The translations under genes were made by a program, and so were the position numbers. This document shows positions 1 to 8,288 of a stretch of DNA of 64,000 bases, piece by piece (positions within the stretch are counted from its first letter, which is position 1; every line of letters begins with the position of its first letter). Source of the stretch: Anaerolineae bacterium (GTDB taxonomy: Bacteria > Chloroflexota > Anaerolineae > Anaerolineales > Anaerolineaceae); NCBI GenBank assembly GCA_013178295.1, contig JABLWW010000012.1, positions 1 to 64,000 on the forward strand, in the 5' to 3' direction. The notes below the pieces were generated by a model. The model saw only the letters and a program-made list of their open reading frames with translations. It was not told where the DNA came from and did not search any database.

Positions 1-36
1 GTCTTAATGCCCTGACGGGCATAGGATGATTCAGAC
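1..36 (-). CRISPR. First repeat of a CRISPR array running off the left edge
   Basis: A 36-nt unit starts GTCTTAAT and ends TCAGAC. Its ends are complementary (GTCT at 1-4, AGAC at 33-36). It carries a perfect hairpin, ATGCCC (7-12), loop TGAC, GGGCAT (17-22). Only one copy lies in the window, so the array itself is inferred from length, symmetry and position next to cas2. On the minus strand the hairpin lies beside an 8-nt 3' tag ATTAAGAC, the usual layout for Cas6 cleavage at the stem base. This suggests the array is transcribed leftward, like the cas genes, and that this is the leader-proximal repeat. Confidence 0.8.
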
Positions 37-257
37 TGCGTTTTGGCTTCCCAGCCGCCCCGCCGCGGGCTGCCTCCCGCATCCAAATCTGCCCATATTC
101 TAGCACATCCTCCCTCCCAATGCAAGCTTTTTGTGGGGCGTCTGCTCCCCTTTTTTGCCACTTTTCCACTTTCTGCGTACCCCCCCCTGCAAAATGCCCA
201 AAAATGGGTAAAAACGGAGGGGGGGTACGCAAATCCTGATAAAAAAGGTGCGCTTTG
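37..257 (-). promoter_or_regulatory. Probable CRISPR leader between cas2 and the array
   Basis: The 221-nt stretch between the end of cas2 and the repeat has no credible gene and contains A/T-rich tracts. It holds a nested palindrome: 12-nt arms GCGTACCCCCC(C) at 175-186 and GGGGGGGTACGC at 219-230 enclose a smaller hairpin, CCCA-AAAA-TGGG type, near 198-207. The leader role is inferred from position and from the deduced leftward array orientation. Confidence 0.5.
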
Positions 258-545
258 TCATACAATGTGCACCTGCGGCGGCGGCGTCAGCCTCCCCGTC
301 CCCAGTGTGCGCACTTTGGGACGGCAGGTCTCGCAGATCACGTAAATCCGCAGGCTGTCCTCCTTTTCGGCAAAGGTCTTTTTTACCCGCCGCAGCAGTT
401 TGTCCAGTTCCTGGTCGTTCAGCCAGGCTTCAAAGACGCTGCCCTGCACGCGTTCGCCCAGCGATTCCATGATTTTGGCGATCTTGGCGCGGCGTTTGTC
501 GCTGCTGATATCATACGAAAGAAGATAAAAAGTGCGTTTTTCCAT
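258..545 (-). CDS. cas2: Cas2, CRISPR adaptation protein
   Basis: A 95-residue protein of the normal Cas2 size. It opens MEKRTFYLLSYDISSDKRR, the ferredoxin-fold first strand with the conserved Asp12 after the hydrophobic strand, followed by RRAKIAKIMESLG and a VFEAWL strand. Cas2 dimers bridge two Cas1 dimers in the spacer-integration complex. It lies 18 nt downstream of cas1 on the same strand, is the last gene before the leader, and has an ATG start. Function is assigned from family features and context. Confidence 0.96.
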   Translation of the reverse strand: MEKRTFYLLSYDISSDKRRAKIAKIMESLGERVQGSVFEAWLNDQELDKLLRRVKKTFAEKEDSLRIYVICETCRPKVRTLGTGRLTPPPQVHIV

Positions 546-563
546 GGCATCCTCCCTAAAACA

Positions 564-1577
564 TCAGCGAAACCCCATGCCGCGAAAATCGGGTTTTGCC
601 TGCTGAATGCAGTCTGCCGCCTGGCGCGCCTGCTCAAAAACGCACTGCCGCATAGCCAGCTGCACGCCGCGCAGCGGGTGGGTAAAGCGCCCCTCCATGC
701 GGGTTTCGTAAGCGCGGATAAAGCGTTTGAGCCCGTCTTCCAGCAGCAGTACTGGGCGTTCGGGCGGACCGGGTTCAAAATCCTGTGGGGTGATCTGCCC
801 GCTGGCGCATGCCCACAGTGCCACGCCGTCCACCACCGGGCGGAACTCTTCCAGCAGGTCAAGGGCAAGGGCGGGGCGGTTGTAGGCATACTCGTGAAGA
901 AACCCGGCGTAGGGGTCAAGCCCCATGCTCTGCACGGCGCCGCTGGCGGTCTGCGCCATGAGGGTGTAGCCAAAGGAAAGCAGGACGTTGACCGGGTCGG
1001 CAGGCGGGCGGCGGGTGCGTTTTTCAAAACGCCACACCGGGTCAAACAGACGGCGCAAGCCGCCAAAATAAGCCGCCGTGGCGCTGCCTTCCAGCCCGCG
1101 CAGGCTGGCAAGGTTTTGTTTACGCTCCACTGCCTCCAGCGCCTGGGCAAGCTGTTCGGCGGCGCTGTGGATGAGTGGGTCGCTGCGCTGGCGGTTGTGG
1201 CGCAGCAGCAGGGCGCGCTGATGGCTGAGCTTGGCGTGCACAAAGCGTTTTGCCAGCGCCAGGACAAAATGCGGCTCGTTGAGGCGGGCATACTGCGCCC
1301 GCCGCAGGGGGACGTGGGGGGTGATCTCACCGATCAGCCGCCCGCGGTATTCGCCGTTGCGGGTGAGGAAGATCACCTCGCGCCCTTCGCCCAGCAGGGC
1401 GTCAATGGCGGGGGTGGTCAGCCCCACATTGCCAAACAAGATGACCTGCGAGACCTGCCCAAGCGGCACACTGAGCAGGGTCTCGATGTGCGCATCATCC
1501 TCGACGCGCTCCACCTCCAGCCGCTGGTTGCGGATGCGCAGTTTGGTGTTTTGCTCAACGACATACACGGGGGGCAT
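564..1577 (-). CDS. cas1: Cas1, CRISPR integrase
   Basis: A 337-residue Cas1, the metal-dependent integrase that inserts new spacers with Cas2. The N-terminal beta domain (about 1-85) is followed by the helical catalytic domain. The expected catalytic positions are present: Glu163 in GLEGSATAAYF, His228 in AGFLHEY, and acidic residues 240-244 in LDLLEEFRP. An AGGAGAG sequence lies upstream of the ATG, although the spacing is long. A perfect hairpin, ACGCAAA-TT-TTTGCGT (1612-1627), lies in the 89-nt gap after cas6. The gene is intact, so the locus should be able to acquire spacers. Confidence 0.97.
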   Translation of the reverse strand: MPPVYVVEQNTKLRIRNQRLEVERVEDDAHIETLLSVPLGQVSQVILFGNVGLTTPAIDALLGEGREVIFLTRNGEYRGRLIGEITPHVPLRRAQYARLNEPHFVLALAKRFVHAKLSHQRALLLRHNRQRSDPLIHSAAEQLAQALEAVERKQNLASLRGLEGSATAAYFGGLRRLFDPVWRFEKRTRRPPADPVNVLLSFGYTLMAQTASGAVQSMGLDPYAGFLHEYAYNRPALALDLLEEFRPVVDGVALWACASGQITPQDFEPGPPERPVLLLEDGLKRFIRAYETRMEGRFTHPLRGVQLAMRQCVFEQARQAADCIQQAKPDFRGMGFR

Positions 1578-1611
1578 CTCGGCGGTTCTCTCTCCTGTTT
1601 CTCCGCAGATG

Positions 1612-1692
1612 ACGCAAATTTTTGCGTGCCTCGCTTACTTCTGCTCAAAATGCCGATGTTTGCGGGTCATCCGCCGGCATCATCGGCGGATG
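1612..1692 (-). promoter_or_regulatory. Two hairpins at the cas6 / cas1 junction
   Basis: Hairpin one is ACGCAAA-TT-TTTGCGT at 1612-1627. Hairpin two has 9-nt arms CATCCGCCG (1668-1676) and CGGCGGATG (1684-1692) and covers the last codons of cas6. Neither is followed by a clear T-run on the minus strand. They may stabilise or process the mRNA between effector and adaptation genes; this is inference. Confidence 0.35.
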
Positions 1693-2530
1693 GTGCTCCA
1701 TCATGGGCGCGGCACTGCCCCATGCCCATGGCGGCGCTGACGCCCGCCCCGCAAAAGAGGGCAAAAGCCGCCAGGGTATGCAGGATGCCCAGCCAGTAGC
1801 GGTCGTAGCGCACGGCGTGATAGCGCGCCTGCCCGACTGCGCCCCAGCGGGCGGCATTGGCTTTCAGGTCGGCGCGGCGGCTGTTGAGATGAAAACTGCC
1901 CACCGTCAGACACTCCTGCGCAAAGCGCCGCGTCTCTTCAGGGAAGGCGATCGGAGCGGCGGCGTTCCATTTATCCAGCAGGCTGCCAAACACCAGCCCC
2001 GGCAGCGGCAGCGGCATAAAAACGCCGTTGTTCTTGAAGCACAACGGGCTGGCAAACTGCAGGGTGAGGCTGCGCGGCAGACCCTCGCTGCGGGTGAGAT
2101 ACTGCGCCGCCAGGGCGGCAAAACCGTTGTGTGCCGCCCATGGGTGCTGCTGCGGGTCGGTATAGACGGCTTGCACGGTAAAGGGGAGGTAATCCAGCTC
2201 CAGCCTGCTGCCCTGTGCCAGCCTGCCGCCGGGCGCAACGGCTTGCAGCAGAATGTGCGTCAGACGGGCGTCATAGCTGGTCAGCCGCAGCCAGTAGTTC
2301 TGCTGCGGCAGCAGGCGGTTTGCCTGGCGTTTGCCCATCAAGTTCGAGACGGTATACGGCTTGGCGCTCTGTTCATCGTGCAGGCTGGCAGCCAGGTTCT
2401 CATCGGCGGCGCGGATCACCTGCAAAAACATGGCGTGCACCGCCCGCCCCCACCACAGCGGCAGCGGCTGATCCTGCGGGGCGGTATCCAAAGCGTTAAG
2501 GACGATGACAAGCGAGAGAAGTTCATCCAT
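1667..2530 (-). CDS. cas6: Cas6, crRNA-processing endoribonuclease
   Basis: A 287-residue protein with the Cas6 pattern: LHDEQSAKPYTVSNL near residues 50-64, which is characteristic of the N-terminal RAMP domain, and a C-terminal glycine-rich stretch GAGVSAAMGMGQ. Cas6 cleaves the repeat RNA at the base of its hairpin. A 15-residue tail after GMGQ is unusual and is read through a hairpin. The ATG is preceded by two copies of a 10-nt A/T-rich repeat rather than by an evident Shine-Dalgarno, so translation may be coupled to csx15 only 16 nt upstream. Confidence 0.93.
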   Translation of the reverse strand: MDELLSLVIVLNALDTAPQDQPLPLWWGRAVHAMFLQVIRAADENLAASLHDEQSAKPYTVSNLMGKRQANRLLPQQNYWLRLTSYDARLTHILLQAVAPGGRLAQGSRLELDYLPFTVQAVYTDPQQHPWAAHNGFAALAAQYLTRSEGLPRSLTLQFASPLCFKNNGVFMPLPLPGLVFGSLLDKWNAAAPIAFPEETRRFAQECLTVGSFHLNSRRADLKANAARWGAVGQARYHAVRYDRYWLGILHTLAAFALFCGAGVSAAMGMGQCRAHDGAPSADDAGG

Positions 2531-2550
2531 TTAATATCAATTAATATCAA
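2531..2550. repeat. Tandem 10-nt A/T repeat before cas6
   Basis: TTAATATCAA occurs twice in direct succession (2531-2540, 2541-2550), spanning the csx15 stop codon and the cas6 upstream region. Each unit is nearly self-complementary. The base composition contrasts sharply with the GC-rich surroundings. The role is unknown. Confidence 0.6.
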
Positions 2551-2930
2551 TAGCGCGCCTGGCGGGCTTGGTCGCGCACGGCTTGCAGGTTGAGGATTTC
2601 TGCCGCCTCAAAGCGCGGCGGCAGTTCGCCCGGCACGGGGGCAAGGCGCACCAGCGGCGGGAAGTACCCCATGCGCCCGTGCAGTTCTGCCAGCAGCAGG
2701 ACGGCGATGTAGTTCAATGAAGGAGGGTTAATCAAGATGGGGGCGTTCTGCCATTCGGCGGGTGTGAGCGGGATGCGCTCCATGAGCGCCTGCAGCTGGG
2801 GCAAAAACGGCTGCTGGCTTTCGAACTGCACCGCCAGATCGATGATGTTCTCTATCGTTTTTCCGCTCAGCCGCTCGATCTGAGCGACTTGTTGCGGCGT
2901 AAGAGGATGCGAGAAATTGAGGAGAAGCAT
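2547..2930 (-). CDS. csx15: Csx15 family protein
   Basis: A 127-residue protein beginning [19 protein letters not shown], which I recognise as the Csx15 pattern (Rossmann-like strand, then 'HPLT..Q..QIE'). The rest includes [26 protein letters not shown], fitting the same small fold. Csx15 is a type III accessory family linked to cyclic oligoadenylate (cOA) binding or turnover, so here it may limit the signal made by Cas10. It starts 8 nt after the Card1-like gene with GAGGTGA as ribosome site. Family assignment is fairly sure; the biochemical role is inferred. Confidence 0.82.
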   Translation of the reverse strand: MLLLNFSHPLTPQQVAQIERLSGKTIENIIDLAVQFESQQPFLPQLQALMERIPLTPAEWQNAPILINPPSLNYIAVLLLAELHGRMGYFPPLVRLAPVPGELPPRFEAAEILNLQAVRDQARQARY

Positions 2931-2938
2931 CAGTCACC

Positions 2939-3871
2939 TCACGCTGCGGAGCTGGGTTTTGGCAGCAATTCGCCGCGTACGGCATCCACCAGCTGCCTGG
3001 CATCTGCAGCGGCAAGGGCTTTGCCTGCCTGATAATTTGGCAGTTCGATGATGGTGATGCCGCGCGCCTGCGCCAGGCTGCGCAGGCTGTTGGCGCTGCC
3101 TGTCAGTTTTCGGGCGATGATCCAAAACTTGGCTGTATAGATGCCCAAATACTCCCTGCCGCCCGCTGTTGCCAGCTGGTCGAGACCGCTTTTGAGGTTC
3201 TCCCTGCCGCCCAGCTTGAGCTCGGCAATCCCCGCCTGATTGCCTAAACGGAAGGCAAGGTCAATCTCAATCTGGTCTCTGACGCCTTTGGGGCGCACAC
3301 CGGCTTTGACCTCAAAACCGGCGTTTTTCAGCGCGTCGCCCACCGCCTGCTCAAACAAACCGCCGTTATCCAGCCTGCCGTTCTCGCCGCGGTGATAGCC
3401 GCCCTCGTCATACCCGCCGACGTGGGCGCGCAGATAGTCATCCAGCGTGATCAGTTCGGGCAGTGCAACGGGCTGCTGACTGGGGTCAAGCGGGAGAACG
3501 CGATCCCCCTCAAAGCGGTAGCGGTAGAGCAGCGAGCGGCGGTTTTCGCTTTCCAAATAGACAAACGGCAGCTGCAGCTGCTGAGCCACACGGTATGCCG
3601 CCAGCGACATGATCTTGGTAGCGCCGGTCAGGTTCACCATCCACTCGCCCGCGGTGCACAGCCTGTGCAGTTCTTCGGAGACGCCCTGCAGGTTGTAGGG
3701 GGCGGCTTTGAGGTCGTGTAGGCGGCAGCCGCCGCCGAGGATGTTTTGCAGATGCGTGGCTATTTTCTTTGTGCGTTGGGTGCAAACCAGCAGGTTCTCT
3801 TCGGGCTGAAGAAAGCGTGCCGGCAGTAGAATGGGCATGGGCTGTTCACCCACCAGCGAAAGCAGTTTCAT
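2939..3871 (-). CDS. CARF-PD-(D/E)XK nuclease, Card1/Can2 type (DUF1887)
   Basis: A 310-residue protein from ATG 3871 (AGGAG upstream; ATGA overlap with the preceding gene). The N-terminal CARF domain has the TGATK motif at 82-86 (VNLTGATKIMSLAAY). The C-terminal nuclease domain has Glu174 and the E-x-D / E-x-K pair at 202-204 and 217-219 (QIEIDLAF...GIAELK). Known Card1/Can2 enzymes bind cyclic tetra-adenylate and nick or degrade nucleic acids without sequence specificity. It should therefore be an ancillary effector switched on by Cas10. A longer upstream reading frame is rejected because it overlaps the neighbour. Confidence 0.92.
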   Translation of the reverse strand: MKLLSLVGEQPMPILLPARFLQPEENLLVCTQRTKKIATHLQNILGGGCRLHDLKAAPYNLQGVSEELHRLCTAGEWMVNLTGATKIMSLAAYRVAQQLQLPFVYLESENRRSLLYRYRFEGDRVLPLDPSQQPVALPELITLDDYLRAHVGGYDEGGYHRGENGRLDNGGLFEQAVGDALKNAGFEVKAGVRPKGVRDQIEIDLAFRLGNQAGIAELKLGGRENLKSGLDQLATAGGREYLGIYTAKFWIIARKLTGSANSLRSLAQARGITIIELPNYQAGKALAAADARQLVDAVRGELLPKPSSAA

Positions 3872-5130
3872 GGTTGCTCTCCTATGGGTAATGCTTCCAT
3901 TTGCATTGCGATGCACTGAATTTGTTCGATGAGGTCTTTCGCCTGGCGCGGAGCTTGGCGCATCCCGGCGTGGTCGAGATCGTTGCGCAGGTCGGCAAGC
4001 GTATTCCACAGGGCAAGGGCGCTTTCCAGCTGCGGGACGGGGGCAAGAAACAGGGGTTCAAAGGGCTGTTTGTTCTGGTGGCAGGTTTTAAAGGTATAGG
4101 CTTCCTCGTTGATGCTGCCCTCGATGCGCTCACGCACGGCGCGGTTGGTGAAGTCAAAGCGCTGTAGGTGTGCCATCACCCAGCTGACGAGCCACTCGCG
4201 CGCCAGGGTGACTGCCTGCGCCCAATGCTCGCGCTCGACATACCAGGCGATCATCTGACGCTGTTTGTGCAGCGCCTGCCAGGCATTGTGCGGCTGGTCG
4301 GCGTCTTGCAGCCCCAGCGGCGCAAAGGTGCGCTGCACATTCTCCAGCAGGTGCAGATAGGGTTTGGTGGCAGGGGTGCTCTCCAGCAGCGGCCGCGCCA
4401 ATTCGGTGCGCCCGGCAAGCCCGGCGCACTGCGTCAGAGCGTCGTAGGGGCGGATGAGGTTGAGTGCCTGCGAGATGCCCACCAGTGCGCCGCCCAGGTT
4501 GGCAAGCCTGCCCACCTGCTCAAGCGCCGTGGGGTCGCCCTGCGCCTGCTCTGCCAGCGTTTTGCGCTGCTCGCGCAGCAGCTTTCCGAGATCGCGCGCA
4601 TCGCCGGTTTGGACGAGGCGGTCGGCGGCGGCAGACCATTCCAGCAGGCTGAGCATGGGGGTAAGGTCAAACATCGCCACGCGGCGCACATCGGGGATCG
4701 ATTCGTGCGGCTCGCCCACGTCATACGCCCCATAGAACACCGCCCGTAGGCGCACACCCAGCCCAGATCGCAAAAAAGCCGCCGCCAGCAGCGCCACCAG
4801 CGGAAACGAACGCAGTCCATGGGTGATATCGAAGGCCGCCTCGCTTTGCGGGGGGACATGATCGGCGATGATCTCAAAAATCTGCCACAGTTCGGCTTCG
4901 TTTTTGCCCGTCGGCACCTCCACCGGGCACACTTCCACCCCGGCGGGCATATCTTTGCACAAATCTTCAAAGTGTGTGCGGCTCTTTTCGGTGAGGAAGA
5001 CCGTCAGCTTTTCCGGACGCAGAAAGCGGCACGAAGCCAGCGGGGCAAACTTAGTGATGTACTCCTCGCCGTTCCACATGTAGCAGGCGGTTTGATAATT
5101 CCCGGTGCCCAAAAAGGTGAGCAGGTTCAT
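3868..5130 (-). CDS. CARF-HEPN ribonuclease, Csx1/Csx2 (TM1812) type
   Basis: A 420-residue protein from ATG 5130, overlapping the csm5 stop by 4 nt. The N-terminal CARF domain opens MNLLTFLGTGNYQ and has DITHGLRSFP at 101-110, both typical of the TM1812/Csx2 branch. Near the C terminus the HEPN RNase motif R-x4-H is present (R382-H387 in LRNDLDHAG). Members bind cyclic oligoadenylate and cleave single-stranded RNA. Gene overlap on both sides places it in the csm operon. It should be a second cOA-activated effector beside the Card1-like nuclease; the ligand ring size cannot be read from sequence. Confidence 0.92.
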   Translation of the reverse strand: MNLLTFLGTGNYQTACYMWNGEEYITKFAPLASCRFLRPEKLTVFLTEKSRTHFEDLCKDMPAGVEVCPVEVPTGKNEAELWQIFEIIADHVPPQSEAAFDITHGLRSFPLVALLAAAFLRSGLGVRLRAVFYGAYDVGEPHESIPDVRRVAMFDLTPMLSLLEWSAAADRLVQTGDARDLGKLLREQRKTLAEQAQGDPTALEQVGRLANLGGALVGISQALNLIRPYDALTQCAGLAGRTELARPLLESTPATKPYLHLLENVQRTFAPLGLQDADQPHNAWQALHKQRQMIAWYVEREHWAQAVTLAREWLVSWVMAHLQRFDFTNRAVRERIEGSINEEAYTFKTCHQNKQPFEPLFLAPVPQLESALALWNTLADLRNDLDHAGMRQAPRQAKDLIEQIQCIAMQMEALPIGEQP

Positions 5131-6341
5131 GCAGCCCTCACTACTTGCAGTGTGATCTTGACCCACCCCAGCGGACAAGGGATGCCATCCTTTCCCACCG
5201 CCACCTTGCGGCTTTTGGGAGTGCGTTTTGCGCCCAGCCATGCTCCGCTCCCGCTGGGCTTGCCCAAACGCTGGGTATTTTGATACACATCGACAACTTG
5301 TTGAAAGGTTGATTCTCCCAGCAGGTCGGTGATCGTCTTGGCATCATAACCGCTTCCCCACCCCAGCGGCAGGAAGAAGGCGCTTTTGAAATCCGCCTGT
5401 TCTGCCTTTAGGTTCTCATAAAATTCTTTCAGACGCCTCTCACCGGCATTGGCATAGAAGTCGATTTCCTGATCGATCAATTCGTTGGAGGCTGATTTGC
5501 AGTAGCCTGCCAACTTGCCAATCAACGCTTGACGATCCGCAAACCCAAGCTGCTCCACAGCCGGAGATTGAAACAGGTAGCTGTTAATCGTCATTGGCAG
5601 GTCAAACTCCGTCTGCAGGGGAATCGTCTCGGCAAAGATAGAAAAATTGCCTTTATAGGCCAGTGCGCCCTTCTGGTTGAGCGAAAACAAGCGCACCTCC
5701 GAGAGCTGTAAAGATTGCGGTGAAACAGGCGGCGCATCGCCCAGCTGGATCGCACGGCTGATGTCATAATTTGGATACTTTCCAGATTTAATCCCAGAAT
5801 TTGGAACCATCACCAGCGGTTCGATCACCCCGCCGGGCTTGGCTCTGCTTTTCTTGCCAAAGGCAACCCCTTTGGCATGTTCCCCAATCACCTCCGCCGC
5901 TTTTTGCTGCACCTGTTCAAGTGTGGAGCGCGATTCCAGCAAAAAACCGCGTATTAATGCGCTCCGCAAGACGCCCTTGACCGAGGAACCGGGCAGATAA
6001 GGCGCCCCGCTGGTTTTAATAAATTCCAGCACTTCAGACAACATCCCCTTGCCGACAGCGTTGTTTGTGATTTGATATTTCTGAACCTGCTGCAGCGAGA
6101 TGCTCCTGTTCTGCTGGAGGAAGTCGCTCAGGCTCTGTTTAGGATCTTCAAAAAAAGCCACCAGCCGATCAGAACGTTTCTCATCCTTGGCAGCCCAATC
6201 AATCAATTTACCCTCATCCACAACGGTCAGGGAATCATCATCCAGCAGCAACAGCTTGTAGGGAATTCTTTCACCGCTGCCAATGTGCAGCGGAGAATAA
6301 ACCTCCACGTGCAAATTCAAGCTTCTCAACACATCATTCAT
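5127..6341 (-). CDS. csm5: Csm5, type III-A RAMP subunit
   Basis: A 404-residue protein from ATG 6341 with GGAGG upstream. It opens MNDVLRSLNLHVEVYSPLHIGSGE and carries YLPGSSVKGVLRSAL, the RAMP-family nucleotide-contact loop. The glycine-rich PLGWGSGYDAKTI lies near the C terminus. Csm5 caps the 3' end of the crRNA backbone in the Csm complex and is needed for crRNA maturation. It overlaps csm4 by 8 nt and the downstream CARF-HEPN gene by 4 nt, so translation is coupled. An in-frame upstream extension lies wholly within csm4 and is not used. Confidence 0.95.
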   Translation of the reverse strand: MNDVLRSLNLHVEVYSPLHIGSGERIPYKLLLLDDDSLTVVDEGKLIDWAAKDEKRSDRLVAFFEDPKQSLSDFLQQNRSISLQQVQKYQITNNAVGKGMLSEVLEFIKTSGAPYLPGSSVKGVLRSALIRGFLLESRSTLEQVQQKAAEVIGEHAKGVAFGKKSRAKPGGVIEPLVMVPNSGIKSGKYPNYDISRAIQLGDAPPVSPQSLQLSEVRLFSLNQKGALAYKGNFSIFAETIPLQTEFDLPMTINSYLFQSPAVEQLGFADRQALIGKLAGYCKSASNELIDQEIDFYANAGERRLKEFYENLKAEQADFKSAFFLPLGWGSGYDAKTITDLLGESTFQQVVDVYQNTQRLGKPSGSGAWLGAKRTPKSRKVAVGKDGIPCPLGWVKITLQVVRAA

Positions 6342-7446
6342 ACCGCCCTCCGCGAGAAAACTGTGGAAAGCAGGCAGGCACACCCACCGCCAGGCCGCTC
6401 TGATAGACCGGCCAGCCGTTTTGCTGTGCGGCAACAAGCTCCGCCAGCCGTCCGGGCGGGTCTTCGACAGCCGCCAGGCGGAACACCGACCCGGGTTCAA
6501 ACATGCGCACGGGTTTTTTGTAGACTTCCCCCTTCCCGTCCGCTTCCAAATGGGCAAAGCGCCGTTCACGCTTGGGACGCAGATGAGCAACCTCATACGC
6601 CAGCGCATCATCCTCCCCTCTCAGTTCACCCTCAGCCGGCAGATAGCGCGACAACGTCAGCCAGGCATTGGCGTCATCACCCGCCTGCGGCAGTGTGATC
6701 GGCTGTAGGTCAACTTCAATGTCGAAATGTCCCTTTCCAGTGGATCGGTCGGCGCCAAAACCGCTGTCAGCCAGGTAGCGCAGGGCAGGCAGTATCAGGC
6801 TTTTGAGCGTCTCAGGTTCTGTTCGCAGCGCTGCCCAAAGCCCCGCCCCGCGGCGGAAGAACGTCTCTTGGGTATAGAACAGGTTGCCTTCCACCGTCGC
6901 CCCAGCCAGACGGTCAATGTGGTTGCGCTGCACGGTGGCGCGCCGAAGAAGATTCTCGATCTCGCACCTCTCATTTGCAAGCAGCAAAAACGATCCGAAC
7001 ACCTTAACACAAGGATCACCAACTTTAGCCAAAGCCCGCAGAATGTCGTTTGCCTTCAGCTTCCCCGAAACCGCCTGCGCAAATGCCGCTTCGGAGAGAA
7101 ACTCGGTTTTCTTTTTGAAATCCTTGGCTTGTTCCAACACGGTGATGCGTGCGGCTTTTTTCTTGGTCAGCCGCTGCACATCCTGCACAACTGCGGCAAT
7201 ATCCGCCACGCTGGGCATCAGCCAGGCCGGTCGGGGATAAAAGCGCAAGCGGCTCATATCGGCGCACAGGCAAAATGGAAAAGTCGAACTGAAGGCAAAA
7301 GGCGCCTTTGGCGGGGAGAGAATCTGCGCCAGATCCCCCAGATCCAGCAGGCGGATTGCCCAGCAGACGGCGCCGAACAACGTATCCGAAGCCAGGGCAG
7401 AAGCCAGCGAGCCGCGAGGGAAAAAATAGACCCCATAGGTTTGCAT
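6334..7446 (-). CDS. csm4: Csm4, type III-A RAMP subunit
   Basis: A 370-residue protein opening MQTYGVYFFPRGSLASALASDTLFGAVCWA, the usual Csm4 N terminus with the SDTLFG motif. The glycine-rich loop GFGADRSTGKGHFDIE lies around residue 230. Csm4 binds the 5' tag of crRNA and anchors Cas10. It is somewhat longer than average because of a charged insert near residues 95-130 (TKKKAARITVLEQ). An AGGAGG ribosome site precedes the ATG, which lies 12 nt after csm3. Confidence 0.95.
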   Translation of the reverse strand: MQTYGVYFFPRGSLASALASDTLFGAVCWAIRLLDLGDLAQILSPPKAPFAFSSTFPFCLCADMSRLRFYPRPAWLMPSVADIAAVVQDVQRLTKKKAARITVLEQAKDFKKKTEFLSEAAFAQAVSGKLKANDILRALAKVGDPCVKVFGSFLLLANERCEIENLLRRATVQRNHIDRLAGATVEGNLFYTQETFFRRGAGLWAALRTEPETLKSLILPALRYLADSGFGADRSTGKGHFDIEVDLQPITLPQAGDDANAWLTLSRYLPAEGELRGEDDALAYEVAHLRPKRERRFAHLEADGKGEVYKKPVRMFEPGSVFRLAAVEDPPGRLAELVAAQQNGWPVYQSGLAVGVPACFPQFSRGGRYE

Positions 7447-7458
7447 TGGGCGCCTCCT

Positions 7459-8268
7459 CTAGCGGGCAGACGGCCATTGAATCTGCTCAAACGCTTTGAC
7501 AATCTCCGCCGGGGTCTTGATCTCTTTCAGATCAACCACCTGCGCCCCCGTTCCCTTGCGGTAATACGCCACCGGGCGCCATTCGATGCTGATTTTATCA
7601 AACCTCACCTGACCATGCCCGCGCGACCCAGACCCGCCCAGCGCGCTTTGCTCCAGCAGGTGCATAAAGCCAAACAGTTCTTTGAGCAGCAGGTGTTCAT
7701 CCTTTCGATATTGGTCAACAATCATCTCAAAGTCAAAAGCGGATCCTGCAGGAACGCGCTCAATCGGCCGCGGGTTTGCCTCCGAAGTGACGCGGTCAAT
7801 GGCATTCTCGGTCTTGAGTTCGGTATAGATGTATTCGCCCAGCCTGCTTTCCCACTCCTCTTTGGTTACTTCTGTGGGAAAGGAATCGCGCACCGTCAGA
7901 CGGGTGGGCCCAGCTGCGGCGCGGACGGTGTTGTTATCGCTGGCAGGGCCAAACAAGCGTGCCAGCGCATACACGTTATCCCAGCGGGCGCCTTGCTGCT
8001 CTTTTTCCAATTCACTGCAAGCATAGGCGGAATAGCCTCCATGCTTTGAATGCTTCTCGACCAATCCATAACTCCATTCAGCCAGCGAACGCAGTTTGCC
8101 CTTCAGCGAAGATCCGGGAATGTAGGGATAATCGGTCAAAGGGTCCTTAATCACTGGGTTGTCCACACCGCCAATTTCAACGCCGGTAGTAGTGCCGCCG
8201 ACATGCAGACCGGTCACGCAGTAGATTTCTCCTCGAATGAGATATTTGCCAAGAAATTGATAATCCAT
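7459..8268 (-). CDS. csm3: Csm3, type III-A backbone RNase
   Basis: A 269-residue Csm3. It has GLHVGG near residue 20, Asp36 in IGGVDNPVIKDPLT (equivalent to the catalytic Asp33 of studied Csm3 proteins), the PYIPGSSLKGKLRS loop, and a C-terminal LGGSGSRGHGQV glycine loop. Several copies line the crRNA and cut target RNA at 6-nt intervals. The catalytic Asp is retained, so target RNA cleavage, which ends cyclic oligoadenylate synthesis, should be intact. AAGGAGG lies upstream of the ATG and the gene follows csm2 by 20 nt. Confidence 0.96.
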   Translation of the reverse strand: MDYQFLGKYLIRGEIYCVTGLHVGGTTTGVEIGGVDNPVIKDPLTDYPYIPGSSLKGKLRSLAEWSYGLVEKHSKHGGYSAYACSELEKEQQGARWDNVYALARLFGPASDNNTVRAAAGPTRLTVRDSFPTEVTKEEWESRLGEYIYTELKTENAIDRVTSEANPRPIERVPAGSAFDFEMIVDQYRKDEHLLLKELFGFMHLLEQSALGGSGSRGHGQVRFDKISIEWRPVAYYRKGTGAQVVDLKEIKTPAEIVKAFEQIQWPSAR

Positions 8269-8288
8269 CGTGTCCTCCTTATTCCTGC

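Noticed and set aside
760-800. GGTTCAAAATCC resembling a tRNA T-loop
   Set aside because: It lies within cas1, and no acceptor or anticodon stem can be formed around it.
255-1799. Plus-strand open frame of 514 codons over cas2-cas1
   Set aside because: It is antisense to two clear cas genes, with no family features. High GC produces long shadow frames.
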